Of a DNA stretch of 40,631 nucleotides, positions 28,779 to 36,444 are shown piece by piece. Position numbers and translations under genes: made by a program. The first letter of the stretch is position 1; each line of letters opens with the position of its first letter. The notes under the pieces were generated by a model. That model saw only the letters and a program-made list of their open reading frames with translations. It searched no databases and was not told the DNA's origin. This stretch comes from Planctomycetota bacterium. Lineage in GTDB: Bacteria; Planctomycetota; Phycisphaerae; Sedimentisphaerales; Anaerobacaceae. The stretch is taken from contig JAMCWO010000116.1 in the NCBI GenBank assembly GCA_023481165.1, positions 1 through 40,631 of the forward strand, in the 5' to 3' direction.

Positions 28779-28949
28779 ATGCCGGCCGAAGTCAATCGGG
28801 AGAAGTGCACGGGTTGTGAGACCTGTGTGGGCGAGTGCCCCAGCACCGCCATCAGCATGGTCGATGGCAAGGCGAAAGTCAACACGGACAGTTGCGTCGA
28901 TTGCGGCGTCTGCGTTGATGCCTGCCCTGCAGAAGCGATAAGCCTGTGA
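28779..28949 (+). CDS. Small 2[4Fe-4S] ferredoxin
   Basis: A 56-residue bacterial ferredoxin with two complete cluster motifs. C10, C13, C16 and C20-Pro form the first CxxCxxCxxxCP; C39, C42, C45 and C49-Pro form the second. It carries one or two low-potential electrons between soluble redox enzymes, as expected in an anaerobe or facultative anaerobe. It ends EAISL, the usual end of the family. The ATG at 28779 is preceded by GAAAGG about 11 bases upstream, and an overlapping ATG at 28763 opens only a 4-codon frame. No partner enzyme is adjacent. A perfect small palindrome, TTGGG-TTT-CCCAA (28732-28744), lies just upstream. Confidence 0.93.
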   Translation: MPAEVNREKCTGCETCVGECPSTAISMVDGKAKVNTDSCVDCGVCVDACPAEAISL

Positions 28950-28998
28950 GGATTTACAATTTATGATTTGCGATTTCTAAATCATAATTGATAAATTC
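28950..28998. repeat. AT-rich heptad-like spacer between ferredoxin and tRNA-Glu
   Basis: Degenerate GATTTACAATTTATGATTTGCGATTT units, followed by their partial inverse (AAATCATAATTGATAAATT), forming a weak hairpin. It is the same type of sequence as 3002-3037. Confidence 0.6.
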
Positions 28999-29004
28999 GC
29001 GCGT

Positions 29005-29079
29005 GGCCCCATCGTCTAGGTAGGTCTAGGACACCGGGTTTTCAACCCGGCAACAGGGGTTCAAATCCCCTTGGGGCTA
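29005..29079 (+). tRNA. tRNA-Glu (anticodon UUC)
   Basis: A complete cloverleaf of 75 bases. Acceptor GGCCCCA pairs with TGGGGCT (first pair G-U), with discriminator A. The D arm is GTCT/GGAC with an 11-base loop (the maximum regular size). Anticodon stem CCGGG/CCCGG has loop TTTTCAA, giving anticodon TTC. The variable loop is 4 bases; T stem AGGGG/CCCCT has loop TTCAAAT. CCA is not encoded. AT-rich repeat DNA flanks both sides. Confidence 0.97.
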
Positions 29080-29318
29080 TTAGGATTCGCAATCGTTCGA
29101 TCTCCGATTCACCCTTTCAACCTCAGACTTCACACTTCCAACGTCTCCTTGGAGCGATCGCCACGGAGTACTGACGCCGCCGTCACGCATAGGAAAATCC
29201 CCGATAGGGAAACGAGCGTCAGGCCGGATAGGAGAACCAGCCATCGCCCGATTTTGCCCCCATCGCGGCGCAGGTACCCTGAAGCCAAATAGTTCACAGT
29301 TGGTTGAAAGGGAGTGAC

Positions 29319-29909
29319 ATGAACGACGTGCAACTGTTACAGCGGTATGCGGCCGGGGACGAAGGAGCGTTCCAGGAACTCGTCCGCCAGTACAAAGACA
29401 GCGTCTATGCGTTCCTCCGGAGGTTCTTGAACGACCGGGATCTCGTGGATGATGTCTTCCAGGAAACCTTCATGCAACTGTATGTCAGCCGCGACAGCTT
29501 CGACCAGTCCAAGCCGCTGCGTCCGTGGCTGTTCACCATCGCGGCGAACAAGGCCAAGGACGCCCTGCGGCGCAGCCAGCGGGTGGACTCCACCAACCTC
29601 GGGAGCATGTTCGACAACGATGAGCACTCTATTGACGATGTGCTCAACACGCTGGACCACGATGACCGCATGCCCTATGACGATCTGATCCGGGAAGAGA
29701 CGGCGGCCCAAGTCAAGCGGGTCATCGCGCGGATGCCGGTCAAGCTGCGGGAGATCCTGATCCTGGCGTACTTCCACAAATTCCCTTACGCCGAGATCGG
29801 CGGAATTCTGGGGATTCCTGTGGGCACGGTCAAGAGTCGGCTGCACACGGCGGTAGGCCGTTTCGCAGAGGATTGGAACGCGGTCATGATGTACGAGACC
29901 GCGAATTGA
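29319..29909 (+). CDS. ECF-type RNA polymerase sigma factor
   Basis: A 196-residue sigma-70 family factor of the extracytoplasmic-function group. Region 2 spans about residues 10-80 (FQELVRQYKDSVYAFLRRFL, then LVDDVFQETFMQLY for core binding and RPWLFTIAANKAKDALRR for -10 recognition). Region 4 spans about residues 130-185 (MPVKLREILILAYFHKFPY and the helix-turn-helix IGGILGIPVGTVKSRLHTA). The acidic linker between them (NDEHSIDDVLNTLDHDDR) is longer than usual. The ATG has GGGAG 5 bases upstream; an in-frame TTG at 29304 is less likely. No anti-sigma factor gene follows, unlike most ECF loci. The next gene is a STAS protein 202 bases downstream. Confidence 0.93.
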   Translation: MNDVQLLQRYAAGDEGAFQELVRQYKDSVYAFLRRFLNDRDLVDDVFQETFMQLYVSRDSFDQSKPLRPWLFTIAANKAKDALRRSQRVDSTNLGSMFDNDEHSIDDVLNTLDHDDRMPYDDLIREETAAQVKRVIARMPVKLREILILAYFHKFPYAEIGGILGIPVGTVKSRLHTAVGRFAEDWNAVMMYETAN

Positions 29910-30111
29910 CGGCTGGTTCCCCGGAACGGAGTGCAGGGGGCTGACATCGCACTCACAAACTTGCGTCGCGTACTATGCTCATAAAGGCACGCGCAGGTCT
30001 TCTCGACGGAAGATCGCGGTATAGTCCGAGGTATTGGAGGACGGAACCCCAGGGGCGGGTGACCATCCGAACCACAAGAACCAGGGGCGGTGCCGGATAG
30101 GGGGATATGGG

Positions 30112-30447
30112 ATGAGTATTTACCGTTGGTCGGAAGATGTGATTCTGGTAGATCTGCCGGAGGCGTTGGACAAACACCACGAGTTGCAGACCGTCCTGGG
30201 CATGCTGCGCGACAGGGGCGCCTGTGATGTCGTGGTGGATTTTTCTCAGGTGCACGTCGTGGGGGGTATGTGGCTGACTCAACTCCAGAGGATTCAGAGG
30301 CTGGTCAAGGAACACGGGCACAAGCTGGTCCTCTGCAATGTCCCTCCGGCGACCCGGGGCATCTTCACCATCGCCCATCTCGATGGCCTGTTCGAGTTTG
30401 CCGAAGACAGGTTCGCCGCCCTGACGAGCCCGCAACTGGTGGCGTGA
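30112..30447 (+). CDS. STAS-domain protein without the usual phosphoserine site
   Basis: A 111-residue single STAS domain, the fold of SpoIIAA-type anti-sigma-factor antagonists. The core is VVVDFSQVHVVGGMWLTQLQ (residues 40-59) followed by KLVLCNVPPATRGIFTIAHL and FEFAEDRFAAL, in the family order. Where classical members have D-S-S-G-L, with the serine phosphorylated by an anti-sigma kinase, this one has V-G-G-M-W (residues 50-54). It probably cannot be switched in the classical way. The start ATG follows a GGGG-rich stretch. It lies between the ECF sigma gene and kaiC in the same direction, so a link to either is plausible but unproven. Confidence 0.82.
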   Translation: MSIYRWSEDVILVDLPEALDKHHELQTVLGMLRDRGACDVVVDFSQVHVVGGMWLTQLQRIQRLVKEHGHKLVLCNVPPATRGIFTIAHLDGLFEFAEDRFAALTSPQLVA

Positions 30448-30927
30448 TCCAGGCAAGTCACGGTCATCAGGCTGCATTACGGGCCTTGCGACCCCTTTTT
30501 GCCGGCCATCCGAGTTTATCGTGCCGGCTGAGCACAGCCCCTTGCCCGCATTTCACCAGAACTGAAGACACTCTGTAAGTCGTGGTGTGTCAATAGGTTA
30601 GCCGATCCACGTAATCCGAGGTAAGCGGTTTCCTTTGCCACAGCGGTACGGCGGTATCGAAGCCTACAGGTGACGTATCGAACGGTTTAAGGGATTTCCT
30701 TAGAGACGCCACGATAATTCCTCTATAGCGTGGGGGCTTGTGGGATGGCTCGTGGGTCCCGATGAATGAGGCCCTGCAAACCTGAGAGCAGCCTGAGCAT
30801 CGCTGCGTGGCGAGGAAGAGGAGAATCGAGCAAGGCGTGGTTGGACGCGGATATTTCGCGATGGCTGGTGTTCGCCCAGGAGACAGATCGGGCCACCGCT
30901 CTGTGCAAATGAGGGAGGCATCCGGTT
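30448..30927. other. 480-base spacer upstream of kaiC
   Basis: No gene is visible on either strand. TTAGAG (30700-30705) and CTATAG lie 17 bases apart and are a weak candidate promoter for kaiC. The length of the spacer suggests that kaiC starts its own transcription unit. The kaiC ATG has GGGAGG about 10 bases upstream. Confidence 0.45.
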
Positions 30928-32697
30928 ATGGCCAGACAAACACACACTCCGTCTACCGGGAAACTGCCCGGCGTTGAGAAATGTCCCACCGGCATCCGAG
31001 GGCTGGATGAGATCACCGACGGCGGTCTGCCCCGCGGGCGGCCCACGCTCGTCTGCGGGGGGGCCGGGTCCGGCAAAACGCTTTTGGCGATGGAGTTTAT
31101 CGTCCGGGGCATTCGTGATTATGGCGAGCCGGGCGTCTTCGTGGCCTTCGAGGAAACGGCGGACGAATTGAGCCGCAACGTCAGCTCTTTGGGCTTCGAT
31201 CTGGACAAGTTGGTCCGCCGCAGGCAATTGGCGGTGGATCACATTCGCGTCGAGCGCAGCGAGATGGAGGAGACCGGCGAATACGATCTGGAGGGCCTGT
31301 TCATACGGCTGGGCACGATGATCGATCAGATCGGCGCCCAGCGCATCGCCATCGACACGGTAGAGGTGCTCTTTGCCGGCCTGCTGAATGAAGCAATCCT
31401 GCGGGCCGAGCTGCGCCGGCTCTTGCGCTGGCTCAAGGACAAGGGTGTCACCACCATCATCACCGGCGAGCAAGGCGAGAAGACCCTTACGCGTCACGGC
31501 CTGGAAGAGTACGTCAGTGATTGCGTGATCTTCCTGGACCATCGCATCGTCAACCAGATCGCCACGCGGCGGCTGCGGGTGGTCAAATACCGGGGCTCCT
31601 CGCATGGGACCAACGAGTACCCGACGATGATCGATCAGCACGGCCTGAGCGTCCTGCCCATCAGCTCGCTCGGGTTGGACTACGGAGCCAGCACCGAGCA
31701 CGTCTCCTCGGGCGTGGATCGTTTGGACGCGATGCTGGGCGGCGGGGGTTACTATCGCGGCAGCAGCATCCTGGTTTCGGGCACCGCCGGCACGGGCAAG
31801 ACCAGCTTGGCCGCCGCCTTCATCGATGCGGCCTGCCGCCGGGGCGAACGCTGCCTCTATTTGGTGCTCGAGGAGGCGCCGGCCCAGATTATCCGGAACA
31901 TGGCCTCAATCGGCTTCGATCTGGGCCGGTGGGTTGACAAAGGGTCGCTGCGCTTTCATGGCGTGCGCTCCACGCTCTATGGCTTGGAGCAGCACCTGGT
32001 CACCCTCCATAAGCTGGTGAGCGAATTTCACCCCCCCACGGTTGCCGTGGACCCCATCACCAACCTCATGGTTGTGGGCGAGACTGCCGAGGTCAAATCC
32101 ACGCTGACGCGGATGATCGACTTTCTAAAAAACCAGGGCATCACGGCCCTGTTCACCAGCCTCACGGAAGGCGGCGGTCCGGCCGAGCAGACGGAAGTGG
32201 GCGTCTCCTCGTTGATGGACACTTGGCTACTGCTGCGGAATGTCGAGATGGGTGCGGAACGCAACCGGTTGATGTTCATCCTCAAGAGCCGCGGGATGGC
32301 GCATTCCAACCAGGTCCGCGAGTTCCGGCTGAGCGATCAGGGCATTCAACTGCGGGATGTCTACGTCGGTCCCAGCGCGGTGCTGACCGGTGCCGCGCGG
32401 CTGGTCCAGGAGGCCAGGGACAAAGCGCAGGCCGTCTCCGAACGCGAGTCAATGGCCCGGCGGCGGCGCGAGCTTCAGCAGGAGCAAGCGCTGACCCGCG
32501 CCCAATTCGAAGCCCTGCATCTTAAGACCGCAGCGCTGGACGAAGAGCTCCACACGCTGGAGGCGGAGGACCAGACGCGCCGCGTGACCGCGGCCGGGGA
32601 ACAGGCGGAACTGGCCCGCGCGCAGGGCGCGGACGGAAATGGTGGTTTGAGTAAGAAAGGAGCGAAACGCCCTGCGGACCGATACGCGCGAGCATAA
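30928..32697 (+). CDS. kaiC: KaiC-like double RecA ATPase with coiled-coil tail
   Basis: A 589-residue KaiC homologue with two RecA-type domains. CI (about 15-245) has Walker A GGAGSGKT (K50) and catalytic E75/E76; CII (about 255-480) has GTAGTGKT (K291) and E315/E316. In CII the autophosphorylation pair of cyanobacterial KaiC (S431/T432) aligns with S427/S428 in GVSSLMDTWLLLRNVE, so a phosphorylatable pair is kept. The end differs from cyanobacterial KaiC. After REFRLSDQGIQLRDVYVG comes a charged heptad-rich helix of about 90 residues, likely a coiled coil. This matches KaiC-like proteins of non-photosynthetic bacteria, which work without KaiA. It heads a unit with a kaiB remnant, kaiB and a histidine kinase. 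Whether it keeps time is unknown; stress or redox signalling is equally possible. Confidence 0.94.
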   Translation: MARQTHTPSTGKLPGVEKCPTGIRGLDEITDGGLPRGRPTLVCGGAGSGKTLLAMEFIVRGIRDYGEPGVFVAFEETADELSRNVSSLGFDLDKLVRRRQLAVDHIRVERSEMEETGEYDLEGLFIRLGTMIDQIGAQRIAIDTVEVLFAGLLNEAILRAELRRLLRWLKDKGVTTIITGEQGEKTLTRHGLEEYVSDCVIFLDHRIVNQIATRRLRVVKYRGSSHGTNEYPTMIDQHGLSVLPISSLGLDYGASTEHVSSGVDRLDAMLGGGGYYRGSSILVSGTAGTGKTSLAAAFIDAACRRGERCLYLVLEEAPAQIIRNMASIGFDLGRWVDKGSLRFHGVRSTLYGLEQHLVTLHKLVSEFHPPTVAVDPITNLMVVGETAEVKSTLTRMIDFLKNQGITALFTSLTEGGGPAEQTEVGVSSLMDTWLLLRNVEMGAERNRLMFILKSRGMAHSNQVREFRLSDQGIQLRDVYVGPSAVLTGAARLVQEARDKAQAVSERESMARRRRELQQEQALTRAQFEALHLKTAALDEELHTLEAEDQTRRVTAAGEQAELARAQGADGNGGLSKKGAKRPADRYARA

Positions 32698-32719
32698 AGC
32701 CAAGGTACCCGGCCGCCGG

Positions 32720-32855
32720 ATGCGCACCGAGTCGGACCCGTGGGAGTCCTGGGAGTTGCGGCTCTATATATCGGGGCGACCCCCGCGCGAGGGCGGCCGG
32801 GGACCTGTCGAACGAAGAACGCGTTCTGGTGGGCCTGGACCTCAGATCTCGATAG
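32720..32855 (+). pseudogene. kaiB remnant with internal deletion and frameshift
   Basis: From the ATG at 32720 the frame gives MRTESDPWESWELRLYISG then RPPRE, the first strand and turn of a KaiB (compare KYVLRLYVAGMTPRS in the intact copy). From about 32799, one base out of frame, the sequence gives GDLSNEERVLVGLDLRSR and then TAG at 32853, the conserved end of KaiB (compare GSMVDKEKLLVGLDLIPR). About 55-60 central residues, including the region around the VAVPTLIKKLP segment, are missing. The remnant is 136 bases against roughly 300 for a whole gene. The two halves are recognisable and in the right order and strand, so this is a former second kaiB copy that lost its core. It begins 22 bases after the kaiC stop. 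Confidence 0.85.
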
Positions 32856-32871
32856 AAGAATGGAAGATGCC

Positions 32872-33216
32872 ATGATCGCGAAGCATGCCACATCCGATAC
32901 GGAACTCCTCGAAGAAGCTGCCCGCAAGGCCAAGCACCAGAAGTACGTCCTGCGGCTGTATGTGGCCGGCATGACGCCCCGCTCGCGGGAAGCGCTGCGC
33001 ACCGTGAGCGAAATCTGCCGGGAGGAGTTGGCGGGCCGCTGTGACCTGGAGGTGATCGATCTCTATAAGCAGCCCACGCTGGCCCACAGGGAGCAGATCG
33101 TGGCCGTCCCCACGCTGATCAAGAAGTTGCCGCTCCCCCTGCGTAGATTCATTGGCAGCATGGTCGACAAGGAGAAACTCCTGGTAGGATTAGACTTGAT
33201 CCCAAGAACCCCGTAG
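32872..33216 (+). CDS. kaiB: KaiB-like protein
   Basis: A 114-residue KaiB homologue, a thioredoxin-like fold protein that binds KaiC and, in cyanobacteria, switches fold to do so. Conserved parts are KYVLRLYVAGMTPRS, CDLEVIDLYKQPTLA, QIVAVPTLIKKLPLPLRRFIG and KLLVGLDLIPR. It has an N-terminal extension of about 20 charged residues. The ATG at 32872 has GGAAG 5 bases upstream; an in-frame ATG at 32860 is possible (AGAAGA directly before it). It starts just after the kaiB remnant and ends 10 bases before the histidine kinase gene, so the two are co-transcribed. The intact copy presumably carries whatever KaiB function remains. Confidence 0.94.
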   Translation: MIAKHATSDTELLEEAARKAKHQKYVLRLYVAGMTPRSREALRTVSEICREELAGRCDLEVIDLYKQPTLAHREQIVAVPTLIKKLPLPLRRFIGSMVDKEKLLVGLDLIPRTP

Positions 33217-33226
33217 AGACTGGAAC

Positions 33227-35521
33227 ATGAGCGACCACAGCCCGGATTCCTGCACCGAAGCCCAGTCCAGGAACGAAGAAGCCCAGTTGCATCGACAACT
33301 CGAAGAAGCCCAGCAGACGTTGGAGGCGATTCGGCACGGCGACGTCGATGCGCTGGTGGTCATCGGCCCCCAGGGTGAGCAGGTCTACTCGCTGGCCGGG
33401 GCCGAGCACGTCTACCGCATGATCGTCGAGACGATGAACGAGGCGGCCCTGACCGTGGACCCCGAGGGCACGATCCTGTTCTGCAATCAGCGCTTCTGCG
33501 ACCTGATGAAGACCTCCGTTCCGGGGGCGATGGGGCACAAGGTGACCAGGTTCGTCGGCCACCCGCAGCAGCGGCCGTTACGGATGCTGCTGACGGAGGC
33601 CCAAGCGGGTCCGGTCCAGCGGCGTCTGCTGCTGCAGGCGGCCAACGGTAAAGCTGTGCCCGTCCAACTGGCCGCCAGCCCGCTCCACGTGGGCGACAAT
33701 CTCAGCCTCTGTCTGGTGGCGTCCGATCTGACCGAGTTGGAGGAATCGGCCCACTCGATTCGCGTCCTGCGGGGGCATGAGGAGGCGATGCAGGAAGCGA
33801 ACGAGCGTCTCCAGGTGCAGATGGAGCAGCTTCGGACGCTCAATGACATGCTCCAGGCGCGCCAGGAACAACTCGGAGCGGCCAACGCGGACCTCCGCGC
33901 CCAAGAGGAAGAGCTTTGCCGCCAGGGGCAGGCCTTGTGTCAGAGTGAGGAATGGCTGGCCCTGGCCGCCAGCGGCACGCGGATCGGCATGTACGACTGG
34001 AATGTTGTTACAGGCGAAACCCTGTGGACTGAGCAAGTCGCCCGGCTCTTGGGCTTGCGCACAACAACAACAACAACAACAGTCTCTCAACGGTATCATT
34101 ATCGCGACTGGGCCGAGCGTGTCCATCCGGAAGACTTGCCGCAGGTCGAGCTCCAACGGCGTTGTTGCATGGCCGAGCAGACACCTTATGAAGCAGAGTA
34201 CCGAGTCATCTGGCCCGACGGCAATGTGCATTGGGTGGCTGACCGGGGCGTCTTCCAGTACGAGCCGGACGGCCGGTGCATTCGCATGCTCGGTATCCTC
34301 ATGGATATCGCCGACCGCAAACGGACAGAAGAAGCCTTGCGCAATAGCGAGCAGCGGTTCCGCCTTGCACTTCAGAATTCACCCGTGACTGTCGCCACGC
34401 TGGATCGAGAGTTGCGCTATATCTGGGCCTATCACACGCGCCATGGATTTCAACCAGAGGATGTGCTGGGCAAGCGTCCCGATGAGTTGATCCCGCCTGA
34501 GGATGCAGCCGGACAGATGGAACTGATGCAGCAGGTTCTGGAGACAGGAGTCGCCCAGAGGAGGGAGGTCTGCGGCAAGACCAGAGGAATACCCTGGGTG
34601 TTCGACTTTACGGTAGAGCCAGTGTTTGACGAACAGCGTGAGATCATCGGTGTGAACATGGCGGCCGTCGACATTACCGAGCGCAAGCAGGCGGAGGCGG
34701 CTCTACGCGAGTTGAACGCGACACTGGAGTGCAAGGTTGCCCAGCGGACGGCGGAATTACAGCAGCGGGCCGCGCAGCTCCAGAAGCTGGCACTCGAACT
34801 GTCGCAGGCGGAAGAGCGGGAACGGCGGCGGATCGCGCTGATCCTGCACGAGGATCTGCTGCAGCAGATTGCGGGGGCGAGATTCCATTTGAACGGGGTG
34901 AGAAGCCGGGCCAGGGATGACCAACTGCGATGCGACGCCGAGAGAGTCGATGCGATGCTCAAGGAAGCCATCGAGAAATCCCGCCGCTTGTCGCATGATC
35001 TCAGTCCCGCCGTGCTGAACATGAATGATTTGGCGGAAGTGCTGCACTGGTGGGCCCAACGAGTGCGGACGCAGCAGGGCTTGGTCGTTCGCGTGGATGT
35101 CTCGGGGGCCATGATCCTGCAATCGGAAGCACTGACGATGTTCCTGTTCCGGGCCGCTCAAGAGTTGATCTTCAATGTGGTCAAGCATGCCCGAGTCACG
35201 GAGGCGGTCATCCGCGTGCGGCGAAAAGGGTCATACGTGTGTCTGTCCGTCTCGGATGGGGGGCAGGGCTTCAACCTCCGGGAGCTCAAAGACACCGCCG
35301 GTCTCGGTCTGCTCAGCATCCGCGAACGAGTGAAATTGTTGGGCGGTCGGATGAGGATCAGGAGTGCCACAGGCAAAGGAAGCACGTTTCGCATCGTGGT
35401 CCCCGATGGCTCCAGCCAGGAGAGCACTGTACAAGAAGACGAAGACCGAATCCGCGCCTCACCCGTTGTCCATCCTCCGGTCGCCGGCCATGCCCTCCGG
35501 GGCAAGGGATCAGACTCGTAG
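33227..35521 (+). CDS. PAS-domain sensor histidine kinase linked to KaiBC
   Basis: A 764-residue cytoplasmic kinase without membrane segments. A short coiled coil (about 12-36) leads to the DALVVIGPQGEQVYSLAGAE segment that I associate with KaiC-linked kinases. A first PAS (about 60-170), a long coiled coil (about 175-240) and two further PAS domains (about 243-370 and 375-500) follow; then a HisKA_3 dimerisation helix with the phospho-acceptor H541 in RRRIALILHEDLLQQI, and the ATPase domain with AQELIFNVVKHA, VSDGGQGF and GLGLLSIRERVKLLGG. A run of seven Thr (279-285) lies in the second PAS. No response regulator is encoded nearby, so its partner is elsewhere. The gene is 10 bases after kaiB and converges, 6 bases away, with the FabZ-like gene. 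Confidence 0.92.
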   Translation: MSDHSPDSCTEAQSRNEEAQLHRQLEEAQQTLEAIRHGDVDALVVIGPQGEQVYSLAGAEHVYRMIVETMNEAALTVDPEGTILFCNQRFCDLMKTSVPGAMGHKVTRFVGHPQQRPLRMLLTEAQAGPVQRRLLLQAANGKAVPVQLAASPLHVGDNLSLCLVASDLTELEESAHSIRVLRGHEEAMQEANERLQVQMEQLRTLNDMLQARQEQLGAANADLRAQEEELCRQGQALCQSEEWLALAASGTRIGMYDWNVVTGETLWTEQVARLLGLRTTTTTTTVSQRYHYRDWAERVHPEDLPQVELQRRCCMAEQTPYEAEYRVIWPDGNVHWVADRGVFQYEPDGRCIRMLGILMDIADRKRTEEALRNSEQRFRLALQNSPVTVATLDRELRYIWAYHTRHGFQPEDVLGKRPDELIPPEDAAGQMELMQQVLETGVAQRREVCGKTRGIPWVFDFTVEPVFDEQREIIGVNMAAVDITERKQAEAALRELNATLECKVAQRTAELQQRAAQLQKLALELSQAEERERRRIALILHEDLLQQIAGARFHLNGVRSRARDDQLRCDAERVDAMLKEAIEKSRRLSHDLSPAVLNMNDLAEVLHWWAQRVRTQQGLVVRVDVSGAMILQSEALTMFLFRAAQELIFNVVKHARVTEAVIRVRRKGSYVCLSVSDGGQGFNLRELKDTAGLGLLSIRERVKLLGGRMRIRSATGKGSTFRIVVPDGSSQESTVQEDEDRIRASPVVHPPVAGHALRGKGSDS
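34061..34081 (+). repeat. (ACA)7 microsatellite in the histidine kinase gene
   Basis: Seven uninterrupted ACA triplets encode Thr279-Thr285. Copy number changes would lengthen or shorten the Thr run without breaking the frame. Codon use here is unlike the rest of the GC-rich gene, where ACA is rare. Confidence 0.9.
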
Positions 35522-35527
35522 GGCGGT

Positions 35528-36007
35528 TCAGACTCTTAGACCAAAGATCGTGGCCTCGAAGACCAGCGTCTCGGCGACGACTCCCTGGATGTCGCAAGTA
35601 TATTTTCGGCCGCGTCTGATTTCGCTGAGATGGCCCAGGAGATGGAGCCGGCAACCAGGCTCCACCGTGGCGCGAAACTTGGCGTGCTCGATCCCCCCGA
35701 ACCCGATGAATCCGCGCTCCTCGTAGATTTGTGTGACAAAGAAGCTGAGCAATTGGGCACCGGCCTCGATCTGCACGACACCCGGCATCAGAGGCCGCCC
35801 GGGAATGTGCCCGCGCACCCAGAACTCCTTGTCCGTAATGTCTTTATAGCCGAGGATGCACGCCTTCTCTTTATCCCACCACAGGATGCCGTCGAGCTGC
35901 TGCATCTCGAATTGTTGGGGATTGACGCGACAGATCGCGGCCCTGTCGAAGAGAGGCTTGGTAGTCAAATCGATCTGTGTCAGGTCGAATAACAGCGCGG
36001 GCGGCAT
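35528..36007 (-). CDS. FabZ-like 3-hydroxyacyl-ACP dehydratase family protein
   Basis: A 159-residue single hot-dog protein. The active-site stretch VRGHIPGRPLMPGVVQIEAG contains H67 and E81 at the positions of the FabZ catalytic pair, and the C-terminal strand pattern (GRKYTCDIQGVVAETLVFEATIFGL) fits. Family members dehydrate 3-hydroxyacyl-ACP in fatty acid synthesis. The unusual N terminus (DLTQIDLTTKPLFDRAAICRVNPQQ) and the absence of other fab genes mean it could be a specialised dehydratase, for example for an envelope lipid. The ATG at 36007 has TGAGGT 7 bases upstream. Confidence 0.85.
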   Translation of the reverse strand: MPPALLFDLTQIDLTTKPLFDRAAICRVNPQQFEMQQLDGILWWDKEKACILGYKDITDKEFWVRGHIPGRPLMPGVVQIEAGAQLLSFFVTQIYEERGFIGFGGIEHAKFRATVEPGCRLHLLGHLSEIRRGRKYTCDIQGVVAETLVFEATIFGLRV

Positions 36008-36147
36008 GACTTACCTCAATACAGACTTTCCTCATGCGACATGAAATATGGCGGCGGTGCTCCCAACAGGAAGGACCGACCCGGCGCTCCGGACAGGATC
36101 GGCAGGCCCCAAAGCAGAAGCGATCCGTCAAGACCGTGCTTGGCTGG

Positions 36148-36324
36148 TTATCCTTCCGTCGATCGGATCTCAAGGACGCGGTTACGGACGATCTGGGCGG
36201 CCTGCTTGATCATCTGCATTTGCTTGCGCACCCGTGTTCCGGCCGCCTTGTTCCCACCCATGGCCTTATTGATGTCCGATTCGATCTCTGCGACCAACCT
36301 CTTCAGATTCTCATATTCCTGCAT
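36148..36324 (-). CDS. Chlamydial-type histone H1 (Hc1) family protein
   Basis: A 58-residue, highly basic and helical protein: MQEYENLKRLVAEIESDINK followed by AMGGNKAAGTRVRKQMQMIK and QAAQIVRNRVLEIRSTEG. The GNKAAGTRVRK...M segment and overall length match the Hc1 family of chlamydial histone-like proteins, which also occur in planctomycetes and bind DNA to compact the nucleoid. GGAGG lies 9 bases upstream of the ATG, one of the better ribosome sites in the window. It has its own upstream region, separated from the flavodoxin gene by a terminator-like hairpin at 36395-36424. The FabZ-like gene follows 140 bases downstream. Confidence 0.88.
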   Translation of the reverse strand: MQEYENLKRLVAEIESDINKAMGGNKAAGTRVRKQMQMIKQAAQIVRNRVLEIRSTEG

Positions 36325-36394
36325 CTAATGGATCCTCCACAGATGGATTAAGGATGGGCGGAATGTACCCCCTCGGCAAGCTTCTGTCAAAAGA

Positions 36395-36424
36395 AAATGC
36401 GTTTTTCCATCAAAAAACGCATTT
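36395..36424 (-). terminator. Intrinsic terminator of the flavodoxin-like gene
   Basis: AAATGCGTTTTT (36395-36406) and AAAAACGCATTT (36413-36424) form a perfect 12-bp stem with a 6-base loop. On the minus strand it lies 20 bases after the flavodoxin stop and is followed by TTTTCTTTT. The stem is AT-rich and could act in both directions. Confidence 0.7.
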
Positions 36425-36444
36425 CATCCTGCGCCGGTTGGCGG

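Noticed and set aside
29010..29032. Apparent GTCTAGG duplication in the tRNA D arm
   Set aside because: It gives an 11-base D loop with regular G18-G19 placement, which is within normal range, so the tRNA is likely functional.
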